Positions 16,319 to 61,917 are shown, counted from the first letter of the stretch. The stretch is DNA of 64,000 bases from Chrysomallon squamiferum (GCA_012295275.1 CM022679.1:15995842-16059841); one strand, 5' to 3'. The notes: generated by a model not told the origin, from the sequence alone. Made by a program: numbers and translations.

Positions 16319-17126
16319 GATGGTGATGATTTTGGCGATAATGACGCTGATGAACATGATGATGTTGATGATGACAATGACGCTTATGGTGATGACGATG
16401 ACGCTGATGATGATGATGATGATGATTCGTGTCCGACACAGTTCGTTATTATATTTTTGAAACATGAAGATGTCGTTACAGATGAACACTATAATGGTGA
16501 ACGAAAGTTATTTATCAGAAATCCCCAGACGCGAAACATGAGGTAAATTGAAATGGTTCTGTCGTAGTCAGCCACACACTGCGTAACGACTTTGCTGAAA
16601 TTGTGAATGACATCAAGTTGTTCCCCATCCAGCCTTCTCACCAGTCCGTTATCAGATTGACTGTCAATACTTGAAACATCTCGATCATTTTTTTCGTAAC
16701 GTTTTTCAGCTGAAATTGCCTTCAAGTTATTATATATATTTTTTTATCCTTTTTCGTTTAAAAAATAAAAAAAAATAAAAAATCACAAAAAAACACATAT
16801 ATATGCCTAGTATATAAATATATTTAAAACCGGCAAAGATGTCGTTTTCGTTATTTTGATTGTTAAATTATACATTAAGCAACATTGATTTTTTTCTCAT
16901 GAAAAATTCTTTTCAAAAGCATCTGTTTTGTGTTGAATCTCAGTCCGTCTTTTTATATTAAGAAACGCCCATTTGATGATGATGATGATGAACATTACTA
17001 TCATTACTGTTGTTCTTATTTTACTATTATTATTATTATTATTACTATTATTATTTCAAAACATTTTACTTTCTCTTTACTAAAATGATAATTCGTCCAT
17101 CGGTAAATATAATTAAATATGCAAAG

Positions 17127-17174
<48 letters not shown>

Positions 17175-17546
17175 TGAAATCAGTTTTTAACGGCAAGTTC
17201 GTTACCTTCGATCGAACTGTTTCCATACTTCAGCATCATCAAAGGCAAACATAATACAAAAACCGAGCAATTTTCCTTTCCTTTCTAATACCAAACTAGT
17301 CCGTCTTCAATTTGTCCCCGGGATAGTAAAGTCTGTTATTTCATTTTCTGATTACTAGTATGTACTTTTCCATCAGAAATCTAATATTGTAGCATGAATT
17401 GAAGAACCTGTATTCCTTTGGCTTTAGTCAATGCTGGGTCGTAATTACGCTCTAAGCTTCAAATCCATTTTGTTCTGTGTGTGTCTTTGCTTGCTTCTGC
17501 CCAAAATCCTCTGTGACGTTTTGTTTTTGGGGGTGTATGTATGCGA

Positions 17547-17598
<52 letters not shown>

Positions 17599-19720
17599 GT
17601 TGCTATTTTCAACAAAACAATATTAATATTAGATATGTGACTGCGATTATTGTAAAGAAAGAAAAATTGAAACTAAAATATCTTTTGATGCAAAACGATA
17701 AGAGCAGCTCATGAAATTTAATCATTATGGAAAATAAGTAATAAGATATTTTACACATAATAACTGTCATTGTAGCTATATGTCGTTAAATAAATATTCA
17801 TTTATCTAGACACACATGCGAACCCCACTTCTTGTCCTGCTACAGTCCGATGATTAAACCTGATCGCAATCAGACTGAAATAGCTGAATTATACAAATAT
17901 CACTTTAAGTTCTCTATTATCAAATTTACTGAGATTGTTATTAGGATATTTTTAACTGAAAATCGTTTTCATTTTTTTTTTTTTCATTTACCTTTTTCTT
18001 CTTCTTTGGCTATAAAAATAATCAAATATATGTTTTTATATGTATTTGAAACTGAAGCCATCAATAGTGTTCTAATCTAAAAAAAACGAGACAGAGTTAT
18101 CCATTTCCGGTGTCACACATGCACATTTTTTGATGTACGGATTTGATTGATTCAGCATGTTAGTTCCGTTCTGTCTGACGAAGGTCGGGCATGCAAATGA
18201 TGGTAATAAATTTTCCTCACTGGTGTCTCGTTACGTCCAGAAAAACCTTCAATTTTTGTCCATAACAGCTATTACATGAGTACCACGATCTGCCGGTTAC
18301 CAAATCACGTTGTATGATAAAAGAGTTTTTTCTTCGTTTTTCACTTTGAATTTTTTCTTTATTTTCTTTCATATATTTTTCATTATTTCTGGGTTATTTT
18401 TATTTTTTTTTTTTTTTTTTTTTTTGCTTTATTAATTTCATCTTTTTTACATTACATTTAGTTTTCTAATCAGTACGTGCCTGTCAAAGATTATAATCTA
18501 CGAAATTAAGTTTACTCCCAAAAGAATTTTAAAAAATAAGAAAAGTAAGATTTAATTAACTGTACTTAATGAAATGAATTTACGGGTCACATTTTTGTCA
18601 GATACTGTAGATCTATCGAAATGAAAATAATTTTGCTAACTTCATTTGTACCAGAGTGCGCTATAGCTTACACAATCCTAAATTTAGTGTAAAATTAAGT
18701 TAGTCTATTTTTTTTTTTGGCGTGTCACCAGCTAATGAATTTAGTTTCAAGATGCTGATGATTGCCGTTCTCCGGAGGCCTGCAGCCTATAAATTCTTCA
18801 CGTTAAACGAGAAAGAAAAAACCTGTTTTCAGTGCAGTTTAAAACGTTTCTGATTGCTGTGTACGTGTTCTCATTGGTTCGTGAAATAAACAAATTAAAA
18901 AAAAAAATGGTACTTGGCTGATTAGGAGAGTGATGATAATACAAATTAATAAATAGTTTCTAAATATAAATTATAATAGTGAATATGGCAATAAATAAAT
19001 AATATAAAATGTGAATATCACAGTTGTGCAGTTAAATATGTAAAACGAAGAAATAAAATATATGAATTATGCTACAGAACACACAGGAGTTTGCGGGTGC
19101 GCATGCGTATATATATCACATCTGGTATGAAGAGACAAGTAGTCAAGAGAATGAAATAAATATACAGACGTTTATTACAAAGAAACATCTATGAAATATT
19201 CACTTAATATCTGGCTTCGGACACTGTAAACGTATTAGAAGATTACCTAAAACGTTGCCATGGTGATTTAAATATACCGCGCATTAAGTCAGACTGACTG
19301 CATTCATCTGCCGCGAAATTAAAAACTTTCGTTCCAACCTGTCAGACACGATCCATGAGTGTTGTATTCTTAACACCACTTAGCAACACTAAGTTAGTAA
19401 ATCTGGACCAAAAAAATTATATTGTCTTAATTCAGGAAAAGTTCTGTTTTTGTTCAAACGCTGAACCAGTCGAATTAAGAATTGTTATATTCATATTATA
19501 TTCGTGTTCTGTAATAGAAATATATTCTCTATAATATGTGATACGTGGGATGTGACTCGAAAGTGAAAAACTCATCTGAAGAGCGACCAGTGCAGTAATG
19601 TCGGAGGACTCTGCTTCACACTGGTGTGACAAAGATGTGAGTTCACTGGTCAGTGTAAAGGATTCTCCTTCTGATTTAAAAAGAAAGCCTCCATGGATTT
19701 CTTCTTACGTGTTTTGGTTA
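15520..19720. other. Non-coding with trinucleotide and GT repeats
   Basis: It contains GAT-rich DNA at 16318-16428, (AAT)n at 17127-17175, (GT)n at 17549-17592 and T-runs near 18400. A 78-codon minus-strand open frame at 16489-16725 is not low-complexity but is not recognised. No cyclase exon seen. Confidence 0.5.
17549..17592. repeat. (GT)n microsatellite
   Basis: A perfect GT run of about 44 bp. Confidence 0.97.
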
Positions 19721-19721
19721 T

Positions 19722-19736
19722 TGTTGTTGTTATTGC

Positions 19737-19767
<31 letters not shown>

Positions 19768-19846
19768 ACATTTAGATTTATATAAACACATAGAGCACGG
19801 TATATGTATGTATGTGTGTGAGTGTGTGTGTGTGTGTGTATATATG

Positions 19847-19877
<31 letters not shown>

Positions 19878-20000
19878 GTATGTATGTATGTAAGTGTGTA
19901 TATATATATATATATACACACACACATGTATGTATATGTACAAATATATATATATATGTGTATGTAGACATATAAATATATATATACACACACACAAACA
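19722..20000. repeat. Compound microsatellite (TTG)n, (GT)n, (TATG)n, (TA)n
   Basis: TTG units at 19722-19768, then mixed GT, TATG, TATA and ACAC units. Confidence 0.93.
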
Positions 20001-20154
20001 CCAAATTTATCTCGATAAACATTTGCTAAATCATTCTGCATGCTTGCAAATAAATATATATATATATATTTATTTTTAGTTGTTTGTTTATGTAGTGATA
20101 GAAATATGAAAATAGTACTAAACATTAATACAGGAACCAAATTTAGTAATAGTG

Positions 20155-20510
20155 AAAAATAGTAGTAACAGTAGAAGCAGAAGTAATTCTGAAAAAAAAG
20201 TGCTTAAAGTAAATTAGTAATAGTTAAAATTTAGTTTAAAATAATTGTTTGTTTTGAAGCAAAGTGATAGAAATACTGAAAATAGTACTAAAGTAATAGT
20301 AGAAATAGTAAAAGCAGAGGTAGTTATAGAAGTAGTGAAAATAGTAGTAAAGTAGTAATGGTAGAAGCAGAAATAGTAATATTGAAAATAGTGCTAAAGT
20401 AATAGTAGAAACAGTAGAAGCAGAGGTGGTTATAGAAGTAGTGAAAATAGTAGTAAAGTAGTAATAGTAGAAACAGTAATAGAAATAGTGCAAATAGTGC
20501 TTGTATTTTG
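20155..20510. repeat. AGT/AGA-type trinucleotide region with 106-bp tandem duplication
   Basis: Degenerate AGTAAT/AGAAAT units. The stretch beginning CTAAAGTAATAGTAGAAA at 20288 recurs at 20394, including GCAGAGG and TTATAGAAGTAGTG, so two 106-bp copies lie head to tail. Confidence 0.85.
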
Positions 20511-23500
20511 TAATATCAAAAGTGTATTGATCAGTCAAATGAAATAGTGTCAAGAAACGTACTGAGAGAGATTTGTAAAAAGACAAAGCTGTCTTTGAGT
20601 GGCATGTGTAGAGCTACTTGGAACGTAACTACCTAATTAGCATAATACTATTAACTTATTACCACAGTCAGGAGCAGTTTAACAGAATTAAAAAATAACG
20701 AAATAGCAATATAATAATTATTTTTAAATTTAACACAGAAAATTAAGACCAGACTGACATCAATGGAAGATTTAAAATCATTTTCTTCGGAAGATATATT
20801 AATATGCGTCGTAACTATTGTTCAATAAGCCATAAAATATCAAATTTCTACAGCATATAAAAAAAATATATATAGAAGAATAAATGGTTTTTTAACGGTA
20901 ATCGATAATTTTTGGTATTCATTTACAAAATGTCTTTTAACATGATATTTTCTTCGCTCTATATGGACATCTATATATATGAAAATGTCTTATAATATAA
21001 AAATATTTTGTTCGATTTCTTTTTTTTAATATCTACAAAAATAGCCAGCAAATATGGAATTTTTGGCATAGTAAGACTTGAAATCAGTCATACTGGCGGT
21101 AATGAGGTGTTAGGCGTCGTTCTGCATGTTAAGAAATACTTTTTCTTCTTCTTCTTCTTTTTTAAAATTTATTTTAAAGATAAAAATGTTTACTGACTTT
21201 ATTTTCTTTTTGATTATTTATTTAAGAGATAAAGTATTTATTTATTTTATGAACTGGAAACTAATAAAAATTTGACTGTTATTATCTTCAGTGTAGGCGC
21301 CAAGGATTCCGTAAAATATTTCCTACTCTATAATGACGATATAAAAAACGTGGTATTTTTTGCATTACTTAAATTTTTTTCACGTTAATTTAATTTAATT
21401 TCATTCTATTTGTTTACTTGCAATGAAGAACAAATATTAATTTTTATTTCATTTATTTTGGTAAATAATGATAAAACTTTCAAAAATAAATAGATAGGAA
21501 CAAATTAAAATAAATCATTTGTTAATTTAAACATACTGTGAAAAATTACTTTGTTTATTTTCAGAACAGCTTAACAGTAAATCATTTAACCGAATTTGCC
21601 GTGTGTCATTATTTTTTTGTTGCGGAGATATTGATTGGAAAAGTGCATGTCACGTGACATCAGAAAGCTACCGATATCTGACAGCTGTATATGAATGAAT
21701 GGCAGTTTTGCAAAAGCGGGAAGTGAATAGATGCATAAAATAATTGACAGATGACACAAATAAAAGCTTCTTCATTTGCACTAGTTTGCTAAGAAGTGCA
21801 AACTGTACTATAATAACTAAGACATACCGTATTTGCTCGTGTTTCACTCTCACATTTCTGTATCTGAATTCAATTTAAAAAGTTGTAATGCGATTTATAC
21901 ATTCCAAGAACTCAGTAATTTATTTTTCCACTTTTATATAGACCATCTGATGGAAATTATTTAACATCATTCATGCATTTTACAAGTGTTCCATAATGAT
22001 GTTTATGATTTACTTTCGTCCGTAAACATTATGCAGTATGACGTCATACCGATATTCAACACCAAGATATATATTTCATTAAATTTCATTAAATTAATTT
22101 TGTAGGGATATCCAGTGTAATACTTGTTAATGCTACGTATACACGATTAAATACGGTATCTCCTTTTATCTTTGTGAAGCTGTCTCGGTTTCCGATAACC
22201 TATGGTATACTGACTGTTTATACGATCGCCTCTACTGAGTAAATTCCTATTCCAACCAATGCCAAATCATTAATTTAACAGAGGCCTGGATACGTGATAA
22301 ATGATTTTTCACTGGTAACGAATTGTTCTGGCAGAGAGATTCCTTTTTTATACATCATCATTGTTCCAGAAATAACAAATATATAGCGTAACATCTAATT
22401 AATTTTAACAGTGAAATATATTGAGAAGTTGCTAAAAAAAAACCCAACAATAATTCATTTAATTATTTACATTTGGATAGAACCCCCACGACTGACTTAA
22501 ATGAACGCTCGAATGCAGAGTGAAAGTTATTTCTGCGATTAAAGCTGATGAAAGAGGTATAGTTGAAGTTTTAAGTAATTACGAACTGACCAGTTTAAGA
22601 AATATACCTCCCAGTGCTGTTTTCACATCCATTTCTCATATTCGCTTCCGTTTGCAGACATTGATTTTAACTCTGAAGCGAATGAGATGATAATTGCTTG
22701 ACTAGCCAAAGGATATCGTTTCTAGATGAACTTCGCTCTGTAGCATTTTCGTCTATCTATCAAAGTGGCGATTCGTCAGCGAAGTGAAAAGTTTTTTTCG
22801 CATCTACCAAATAAGAACCCGAAAACTACAAAACGATTTAATAACTGTACTGATACTTTCAAGAGAAGTCTGATTATAGCCAATGGGTGTGATTTGCACA
22901 AAGGAATAATCAACAGACTGGTTGGATTTTACACAGAGATCAGTAATAGAAAATGGATGATTTGTTGCTGTTTGTTCACCGTACGATTCATTGACGTATC
23001 TGCTCACAGGAAAATGATTGATAGAGATAAATCATTCAACAAAGCTGTACTTGTTTACGATCTTAACTCGTGCTAAACTATTAATCTTCAATAAACTGAT
23101 TTTCATATTATTATAGGGAATGAAGTTTGTCTCTGAAGAGGATAAACAATCTAAACTGTATAGAGAAGCTGATTTGACCAAACAATAATAATAACCTTGA
23201 TATGAAACGAATGTAATATTTGTAAAAAATAAACTAATAATAATAATAGCATAATAAAATTGTATTAATAATTAAACAGTAACTGATGCATGGCTAGATC
23301 TTAATGAAGCACACTTGATTATCCATTCACAACAAAAAAAGAAAAAAATTAAATAAAAGTAAAACTATAAATCGAATTCAATTTTGGTAATATTTATATG
23401 TCCAAACAACTTTAACAAAGTGAGATTTGAAAAGATATTTTCTCCAAATTCAAATTAATATAAACGATGCTGCAAAATAAAATGCACTTCTGTAAATCCC

Positions 23501-24854
23501 TGAAGAATATTCAATACATTATCCACATACAAAACACGCAACATACTGATGGAATCGAGTCAAATTTATTTCACCAGAACAAAGACAATCAGAGAACAAA
23601 AAAAGATTGCAAAATTGATATGACGTAAAATTATGGTCGAATCCAGTGAATGTGCAAATCCTGGAGGGGTTAAATTTATTAATATTATTATTTTGCACGA
23701 CCCCATATCTAGCTGCAGTACTTTGTACTGACAGTTATTGTACAGTAAATCATCTTTAGATCTGTGTTTTTTGGACCTTATTTAAAAATAAGTGTCATAG
23801 ATCTTTTCAAATTACCTCTAAGTAGAATCAGATATGTTCAGCGTGTTGTTTTAATACTGATTTACAGAGATTAGCCACACCGATTAGTAATTCGTTTCTA
23901 AAGTACTGGCGTATCATTACAACAACAAAAAATACACACACAAAAACAAGAGCACGGTTAAATTGTTTGTTTACTAATATTTTTTAAAGAAATGTTTGGC
24001 AATTATTGACTCTGATTTTCCGCTGACACTTGCAATAAGAATCTGTTTTTCTAGCAGATAAGAAGAAACGATTAGCTGTTTTCTGAAACACCACGGCTGA
24101 TGTCAAATGTTCACAGCACATTTTGATAGCGGCTTCAGTATTTGTGTCTAAATACTTTACCTTTGAGAAAGTTCTGAAATTTTTTATAATTACTGACACT
24201 GACATTTGAAATAAAATAAAAACAAAGAGGCATATTAACAACATCAAGTTTCATTTACTTAGTAAAGAATACACTTCATGATTTAAAATTATTTATGACT
24301 ACGAATCAGTAAGTGAAAAAAAAAAAAATATATATATATATCACTTGCACACAAAAAAGGTTCATTTTATTTTTCGGTTGTTGTTATTTTTTTTTTTTCT
24401 TCACCCTATTTTTTAAAATTATTTATATATATACATACATACATACATACATACATCTTTTTGCATAATATGAATTTTTCTTTCTATAACTTATCTTTAT
24501 TCAAACCATTCGTGTGTTTTTACTTAGAATCAAGCGACAGTAAAAAAAAATAAAAAAAAACACACAGATATTAAGTCACCTTACTTTTACAATAGCAGCA
24601 TATCAAATCTTCACAATATATGCATTTTGTTTTCACTCATTTTTTTCTTATAAAATATTTTACGTGTACTGCATTCCACCACTGTGTTTTGTACAACACC
24701 GACCCGTCTGATAATCAGTCTAACAACTCACACTTCTTAATGTCTTAATTAGACTTTCAAGTGATATTTTCTGTTTTTTAATGAGGAATTTAATGCTTAA
24801 ATATATATTTTTTAATTATTATTATTATTTTTATTTATCTATTTTATTATTATG

Positions 24855-24902
<48 letters not shown>

Positions 24903-27170
24903 TAATATCAATTCCATCATTCAATAACTCGTGATCTGTAATCAAACGATTCGATAAAGGTCAAGAGAATATTCAGTTGTAGTTGTTTTTAGGTGGTATT
25001 TTTTTATTATCATTTATTTATTATTTTCTTTATATTTTTTGTTCATATAGATTTTTTGCAGGTTTTATTTTTATTTTTATTATTTTTCCTTATTTTTAGC
25101 TATAAATTAATAACTAATAAGTGAAATTATTAATTTGTGAGCTGGCTCTTCCTGGGTTTTTTTCTTTTTACTTCCTTTAATAATTTTCATTTTATTTTTC
25201 TTCTTCTCTATCTTTATCCTTTTATCTTCTTATTTATAATGAAACATTTAATTTGTAAAGAAAACAACTGGGCCTTTGTTTTCAAAGTTTCGTCCAGCAA
25301 ATTGCTGGCGTGTTCCTTGTTATACATGCCATGACCGCCCTTTAGATATAACACATAACTGAACATATCAGCTTTAGCACAGCCGTCGTAATCTTAAATC
25401 TAATACTTTACAGATAAATTGAGTCGCTAAAGAAAGATTATAGGCACGCATAGCGCGTGTTTTTTAGGACTTTTTTTTTTTTTTTTTTTTTTTTCCAGTA
25501 ATTATGTTTCTGTGATTAGTTGTAGCATGTGTTTATCTGGATGATGTATTTTTTTTTTTATCATTTGGGCAGAGGAATGAACGGGTAAATTTTCACGAGG
25601 TAGTCGCTGCTGTCTGTCTTACACTGAGCTATACCCAGTTCCATTCGTGTGAACCACTCCTCATATTTTAACTGCATAGACAGGTCTAGGCTAAATTTCT
25701 TGTGCATATGTGTTGTTCAAGCATGTACGTAGTGATGTTAATATGCATGTATGGTTGCCTAGTTGTAGGTAGGTAGATAAAATATCGCTTCGTCTGATAA
25801 TATAGCAATAATAGATTTACCTCGCAAAAGCAGTACTCAAATTTTGATGTTACACATACATTCAGCTAGTTACAAATGTTTTCAATCGACATTTGGGAAA
25901 AAAAAAATTTCTCTTTACAACTTATAATAATTGTTTACATTTGCGACTTTTCACAAAATATTTAATATACATTTCTCTGTCTCGATTTCATCTTGTCCAA
26001 CCAAAACGTCACGCAACTAAACAATGAAAAAAACGTTTTTGCAGTTCTGTGCAGTAACAATGAATATTACAAATGGCGCCAGCTGTCCATAAATACCACA
26101 AACAGAATGGTTTCTGGGATATCTTTTTCTAAATTTGGGCTCGTGTAGATTGTACTAATACTTACTCGAGTGTAATAAATATTGTTTCTAATGGTAGATG
26201 TGTTTTGTGTCTCAGCATACCATGAAAACATGAATAATCTTCGACGTGTTCTAGCAGTGTCGTCTGGTGCAAGATTTTCTTGTAATTCTTACTTCACAGC
26301 CCGTTCCTTTTAGTTTTGCTTTTTATTATCCTTTTTTGTAAATAACAAAAAAATAAAAAATAATAAAATATCTAATGTAAACTATCTCCGTGTAACTGAC
26401 TTGTCACGACAGAAACTGCTAGTACGCTCAGAAATTTTATATTACCGGTGTTATTCAGCTGCTTTTGAGACAAGATCTTATCAGTATTTCTTTCTGAAAC
26501 GTCGTGTAAACTTGTTTTGACACGACATTTTGTCAACTTTTCATTTATCACTGTGTTAAAGCAGAAATTTGAGAAATTTCGCAGACAGATCTTTAAATAT
26601 TAGCTTCATATAATTGTCAAGAGCTCTGTAATAGGACAAATAGGGGAACAGCGAATCTTTTTGAATTTCTTTACAGATATCACTCAAATGTTACAGAATA
26701 ATCTTATTGCTTTTAAACTGACGTCTGAAAAAGTTGACTTATCTCTCTCCCTCTCCCTCTCTCATTCTCTGTCTATCCATCTCTTTCATTCTGTATATCT
26801 CTCTTTCTATGTATCTCTCTGTATATCTATCTATCTATCTATCTATCTGTCTATCTATCTGTATCTCTCTTTCGAAGGCAGCAGAGGATTTCCTCTTTCA
26901 TTAAGTGTTATTCTTAATATTACGTACTAACGCTGTTTAACCTTCTGTTATATATTTTGAATTTATCTCTCCCTACCAGGTGATTCAAGGAGATCATTCA
27001 TATTATCAAAATCTTTTGTTATTTTTGTTAGTTCTAAAATTATGCGTCTTTTATTTGTTAAATGGTCAGCATACATCAATCATTTAATCATAATGATTTT
27101 TTTGTTTAATAAACTTGTTCAAAGAATAAGAAAAAGAAATAATCTATAAAATTCACTTTACGTTTATTTA

Positions 27171-27234
<64 letters not shown>

Positions 27235-29242
27235 CACACACACACCAATAAGAAGATAATTAAAAAAGCATGTAAAACCAAATTTATTAAATTAACTATT
27301 CGAGTATTAAAAACTGTTACTAACATATCTTTGACACACAGTAAATATTAAAATAATTTAATTTAAAAAAATAAAAATAATAACTGACGATGGCAATATT
27401 TTTAGGTTTGAGTCTTTAAAAACATTTTTAACATTGGTTACAGCACAATGATGATGAAGTTACTTTCAGACAATCACGGTTTCGATTAAACGTCTGCAGA
27501 TATGATATTAAAATGGAGAAAAAAAGCCAGGCACTCCAGTGATTTCTTTCTGTAATAAGACGAGTTAATTCATCACTGTGAGATGCTGTATGCGGCCTCT
27601 GACTTGCTTCTGCTGCTGTGACAAATTGTTTTCAACAAAACGTTGAATCTCGGCATTTCAGCTAACAAAGGTTCAAACCGAGACTGTTGAAAACGTCAGT
27701 CTCGACGTGGTTCACGACATCGTAGACGGCTGTCTCGTTGAATTTATACATGACCAGAACCAACAGAAATGGCATCATCGTATTTCCGCATCACTGAAGT
27801 TATGTCACAACGTTTACCTCTCTTTCGTGACGGAGACTGTGTATTTGGGGGGAGTCCATTAAAAATTAGCCTTCTTCAATTATATAAATGCATGTTTGTG
27901 CGCGCGTGTGTGTGTGTACATTAGTCATTTTCTTCTTTTCTGTTCTTTTCTTTTTCTTCTTTTTCTTTTTATTGTTTTGTCGTTTTTGTTTTTTGTTGTT
28001 TTTTATTGGGGTTTTTTTCATTTCATTTTACTTTAATATTTATTTTTATATTATTATTATTTTCTTTCGTTTTTTCTTTTTAATGAAAGTCGTTTTGTCT
28101 TGCATTACTTGAAAATCAGTTTTTATCATTACATGTATTGGTTTCTGATATCGATTGTTTAATAATATTAGATTAAAAAATAGGCTAAATGTTTAATATG
28201 ACTTGAAATTTGAGGTAATTATACAAATATCGCTGAGAAAGAAACCAGTTGAGTATTTAAAAAAGCAAAGAAAAACGATAAAACTTTTAGTATTAATACT
28301 CTAAATGAAATTGAATTGTAATTCTAAATTTTAAATGACAAAGCATTTATTCAAAAACCTAAGATTCCATTTAAATTTTTAGAGATTTGACATCTAATAT
28401 TAAAAATATAAAATTTAAAAACACACACACACAGGCGCGCGCGTGCGCGTCTATTAAGCCTCATTATAAGATGTTTATATATAGATATATATATATCTAT
28501 ATATATAGTTCAAAAATACAAGTTCTTATGATATTGTCTTTGTGATATTCAAAAACGGCTCAAATATAATTATCCCATGCATAAAATTTCATAAATATTT
28601 TCTTGCGACATGCTTTAATATTAGTGAATTAGCATGTTAGATTAACACAATATCAGTGAAGATCTTCCATTGTGAAATTTCTGATACTCTCCCTTTATAA
28701 TCTTAATTTAACTAATACCATTAAACAACGTAAATTGAAATGCTAGTGGCTAAATATCTGCCTATGTTAAACAATGGAGAACATTTTTACGAATCTATGA
28801 CATAATTCTGTAGACATTATTTCTTGAATTATCGTCGATAAACAATGAACAGAACGTTAATAGCTTTGGAATTGATTTAAACAAGATGATGGAGAATTTT
28901 CTTACAGTTTATATATACAGTTATATTCATGTATTCGTTGACAAATGATAGTCTGTTTGCATATAAAGTGTATAATGTGGCGACGTTATTTTCTGTTTTA
29001 CTATATATCAATGTTAATTTGTAAAAAAAATGTTCTTCTTTGGCTCTCGTTTCGTGGTATTCTTGTTATATATTACCCATTATGCTCACTGAAGTTCTTT
29101 CTTCCAAACGAGTGAACACTACTTACAACCAACAATAATATATCGGTTACATTAGGTATCAGGCAGCGACAAATAAAGTGTTTAACGTAACAACTTTATT
29201 TCTGGACTGAGTAGTATCAGTGTATGTTTTCTACTCTTTCAG
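20511..29242. other. Non-coding, end of the large 5' intron
   Basis: AT-rich with small repeats: (ACAT)n at 24430-24456, (ATT)n at 24860-24901, (ATCT)n at 26825-26862 and (CA)n at 27172-27245. A GC-richer patch at 27540-27860 is open for about 66 codons on the plus strand but matches nothing I recognise. The last bases are the acceptor of exon 1. Confidence 0.55.
27172..27245. repeat. (CA)n microsatellite
   Basis: A CA run of about 74 bp with one AAC interruption near 27233. Confidence 0.97.
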
Positions 29243-59591
<30,349 letters not shown>

Positions 59592-60090
59592 ATCGTGCTT
59601 TTATTAGAAACAAATAAATAAATAAGAATAATCAAAAAGGAAATACGTCCTGAGGTTCAGGAATATTTAAAATTTATGACGTTCGAAAATTATCTGGCCC
59701 ACATTCAGTGAAAGAGATTAGCAAAGATTCCGAGATAAAACATTCTGACTACTTATTAAAAAATAAAATAAAAACCAGTAATACTAGTATGTCTTTCAGT
59801 CATTTTCACTTTCAAATGGGCTTAGGGTAGTTGGAATGAAATATATGATGACTGGTTTCCTTTCATTTAAATTACGAATTAATGCGATTTAGTTGTTTTC
59901 GGTGACCAAATACATATGATAGCTTGATGATGTAGTCAGCTACAATTAAATATAATTGTACGTTTATACGAAACTAGAACGTTGGTTACTAGAGCCAAAA
60001 TATGTTTCTATAGCCTGTAGAACAGAAATGTCTACTCGTATTTTTACTTAATGAATGTGAATGAATAAAGTTACGTTTTCCCAGATTCTT
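59592..60090 (+). other. Probable 3' UTR of the receptor cyclase gene
   Basis: An AT-rich non-coding stretch follows the stop codon. It contains AATAAA at 59613 (very close to the stop) and again at 60064, the latter followed by a T-rich downstream element. The true 3' end cannot be fixed without transcript data. Confidence 0.5.
60064..60069 (+). terminator. Candidate poly(A) signal AATAAA
   Basis: AATAAA lies about 475 bp after the stop and is followed at 60088-60110 by a run of T that could act as the downstream element. Cleavage would fall near 60085. Other AATAAA copies exist further on, for example near 62759. Confidence 0.4.
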
Positions 60091-61390
60091 TTTTTATTTT
60101 TTTATTTTTTTTAAATATTTTCTTAATTCTGCAGCAGATTCTCGATTTCAGAAAATATTCTGGTTACGAATTCTTTTATCACGCACTGAATTATTTTAAA
60201 ATGTTGTTAGTTGTTTGTTTTTGTTTGTTTTTTTCTGTTTTTTTATAATGATCATATAGAAGAGGAAACCGTTTGCATTCCCAAGACAAAAGAAAGCAAT
60301 ACACCAGAGTCTTTGATAAACAAACGGTCCTTACCAGTCTAATCAGCGACTACGACTTTATTTAAATTTATCATTATCTGTTATATTCTTAATAATTATA
60401 AATTACAGATTCTACAGACCTCAGAACTAGTTTTGAATTTTATCTTTAACATATGCACACGAACACTCAAACACACACAAAATATATTTCCACTGATCTG
60501 GATATGGTAACGCAGAAAGAACATTCAGTGTAAAGCTTTTTCTGGTTTTTGTTGTTCGTTTCTTAGATATATTTCTTTTGTTGTCATTTATTCAGCTTTT
60601 TGTTTGTTTTCTATTTGCTATGTTGTTTGTTATTGCTTTTTTAATATTTATTTATTTATTTATTTATATATTTGTTTATTTGGCTCTTTCTTTAAACGGA
60701 TTTAATCGAAATTTGATCAATATACACACAAAATGAAATCTGTTGTTTTTCTTCTTTATATATTTTATTTTTCTTCTTCATTGTGTACTTACGTAAGAGT
60801 TTAGGTATGAGAGAGAAAAATACTATTACATTGCTTAACAAAAATAAGTAAATCAGAATAAATTATATCAGGAAAAGTATGATTAAATGTGAAATGTCCT
60901 GTGCGCATGCGTGACAGTTTAATTAATCATAGCCAATAGGAAAATAATTAAGGTATTGGTATCACTCCCAGTAAATTCAAGGAAAAAATTACTAGAACGA
61001 TTTACATGGTTGCAAATCCGTATCTTAGCAAAGAGGTTGCCATAATCGTACAGGATATAACCCGGATCAGTGTAGTTTCAAGTTTCTACCTTTAAGACGA
61101 CAAACTGTAAAACAGCCTTAAATTTATTGACCGATCTGTCTAACAGATGGATCTCTAATTTTTATATATTTTATTTTATTTTTTATTTATTTATATTTGT
61201 TTATTTTTTATATTATCTTTTTTATTAGTTTATTTATTTTATTTTTTTTACTTTTTTTTATTTTACACATTTTGGGTATAATATTTTCTGAGTTTCCTGT
61301 GTTGCAGTGAACTGTATGATTATTTCTAATACACAAGATACTTTGAATGTTTCAAATACACAATTTACTCTTTATTAGTAAGATATAAAT

Positions 61391-61396
<6 letters not shown>

Positions 61397-61444
<48 letters not shown>
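61397..61444. repeat. (AT)n microsatellite
   Basis: An AT run of about 48 bp. Confidence 0.97.
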
Positions 61445-61445
<1 letters not shown>

Positions 61446-61840
61446 TAATACACAAAAGAAATTTAATGTTATTCCTGTATATGTCCTGCAATCTCTATAA
61501 ATAGAGGCAAGATGTAATGACTAAATAAATCTACACATTTTCGGGCTATGACCAAAAATATAGCTCATGTCAAATGGCCCGCTGCGGTAGTTAATTCACT
61601 TTAAATAGAAAATCATTTTATGTTTAATTTTGGAAAAGGAAGAATATTTTATTTGTAACATGTTTAAAATCAAATATTGTTTACAGCTATGCAGTCGTTT
61701 AATGAAAGGAGGAGTGCAGCCATGAATTTGTGTGTATGAGCGTGTTGGCGTTTGTCCAGTTTTTCCAATTTAATACTTTAACTTAAATTTTATTTTTTAT
61801 TTCGTTATCTTTATATATAATGTTGTTGTTTTTATTTATT

Positions 61841-61848
<8 letters not shown>

Positions 61849-61917
<69 letters not shown>
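61849..61917. repeat. (TTA)n microsatellite
   Basis: About 23 TTA units. Confidence 0.97.

Noticed and set aside
19598-19720. MSEDSASHWCDKD frame with a gtgagt donor-like site, considered as a first coding exon
   Set aside because: The frame runs into a TTG microsatellite, resembles no receptor N-terminus, and the opposite strand is also open.
27661-27862. GC-richer patch after a tttcag, open for about 66 codons, considered as an ectodomain exon just upstream of exon 1
   Set aside because: The translation lacks the expected lobe motif (CATEA...AWNLPM), has no matching donor, and resembles no NPR segment.
28476-28506. TA-rich perfect palindrome considered as a transposon end or regulatory site
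   Set aside because: Simple TATA-type sequence; palindromes of this kind are expected in AT-rich repeat DNA.
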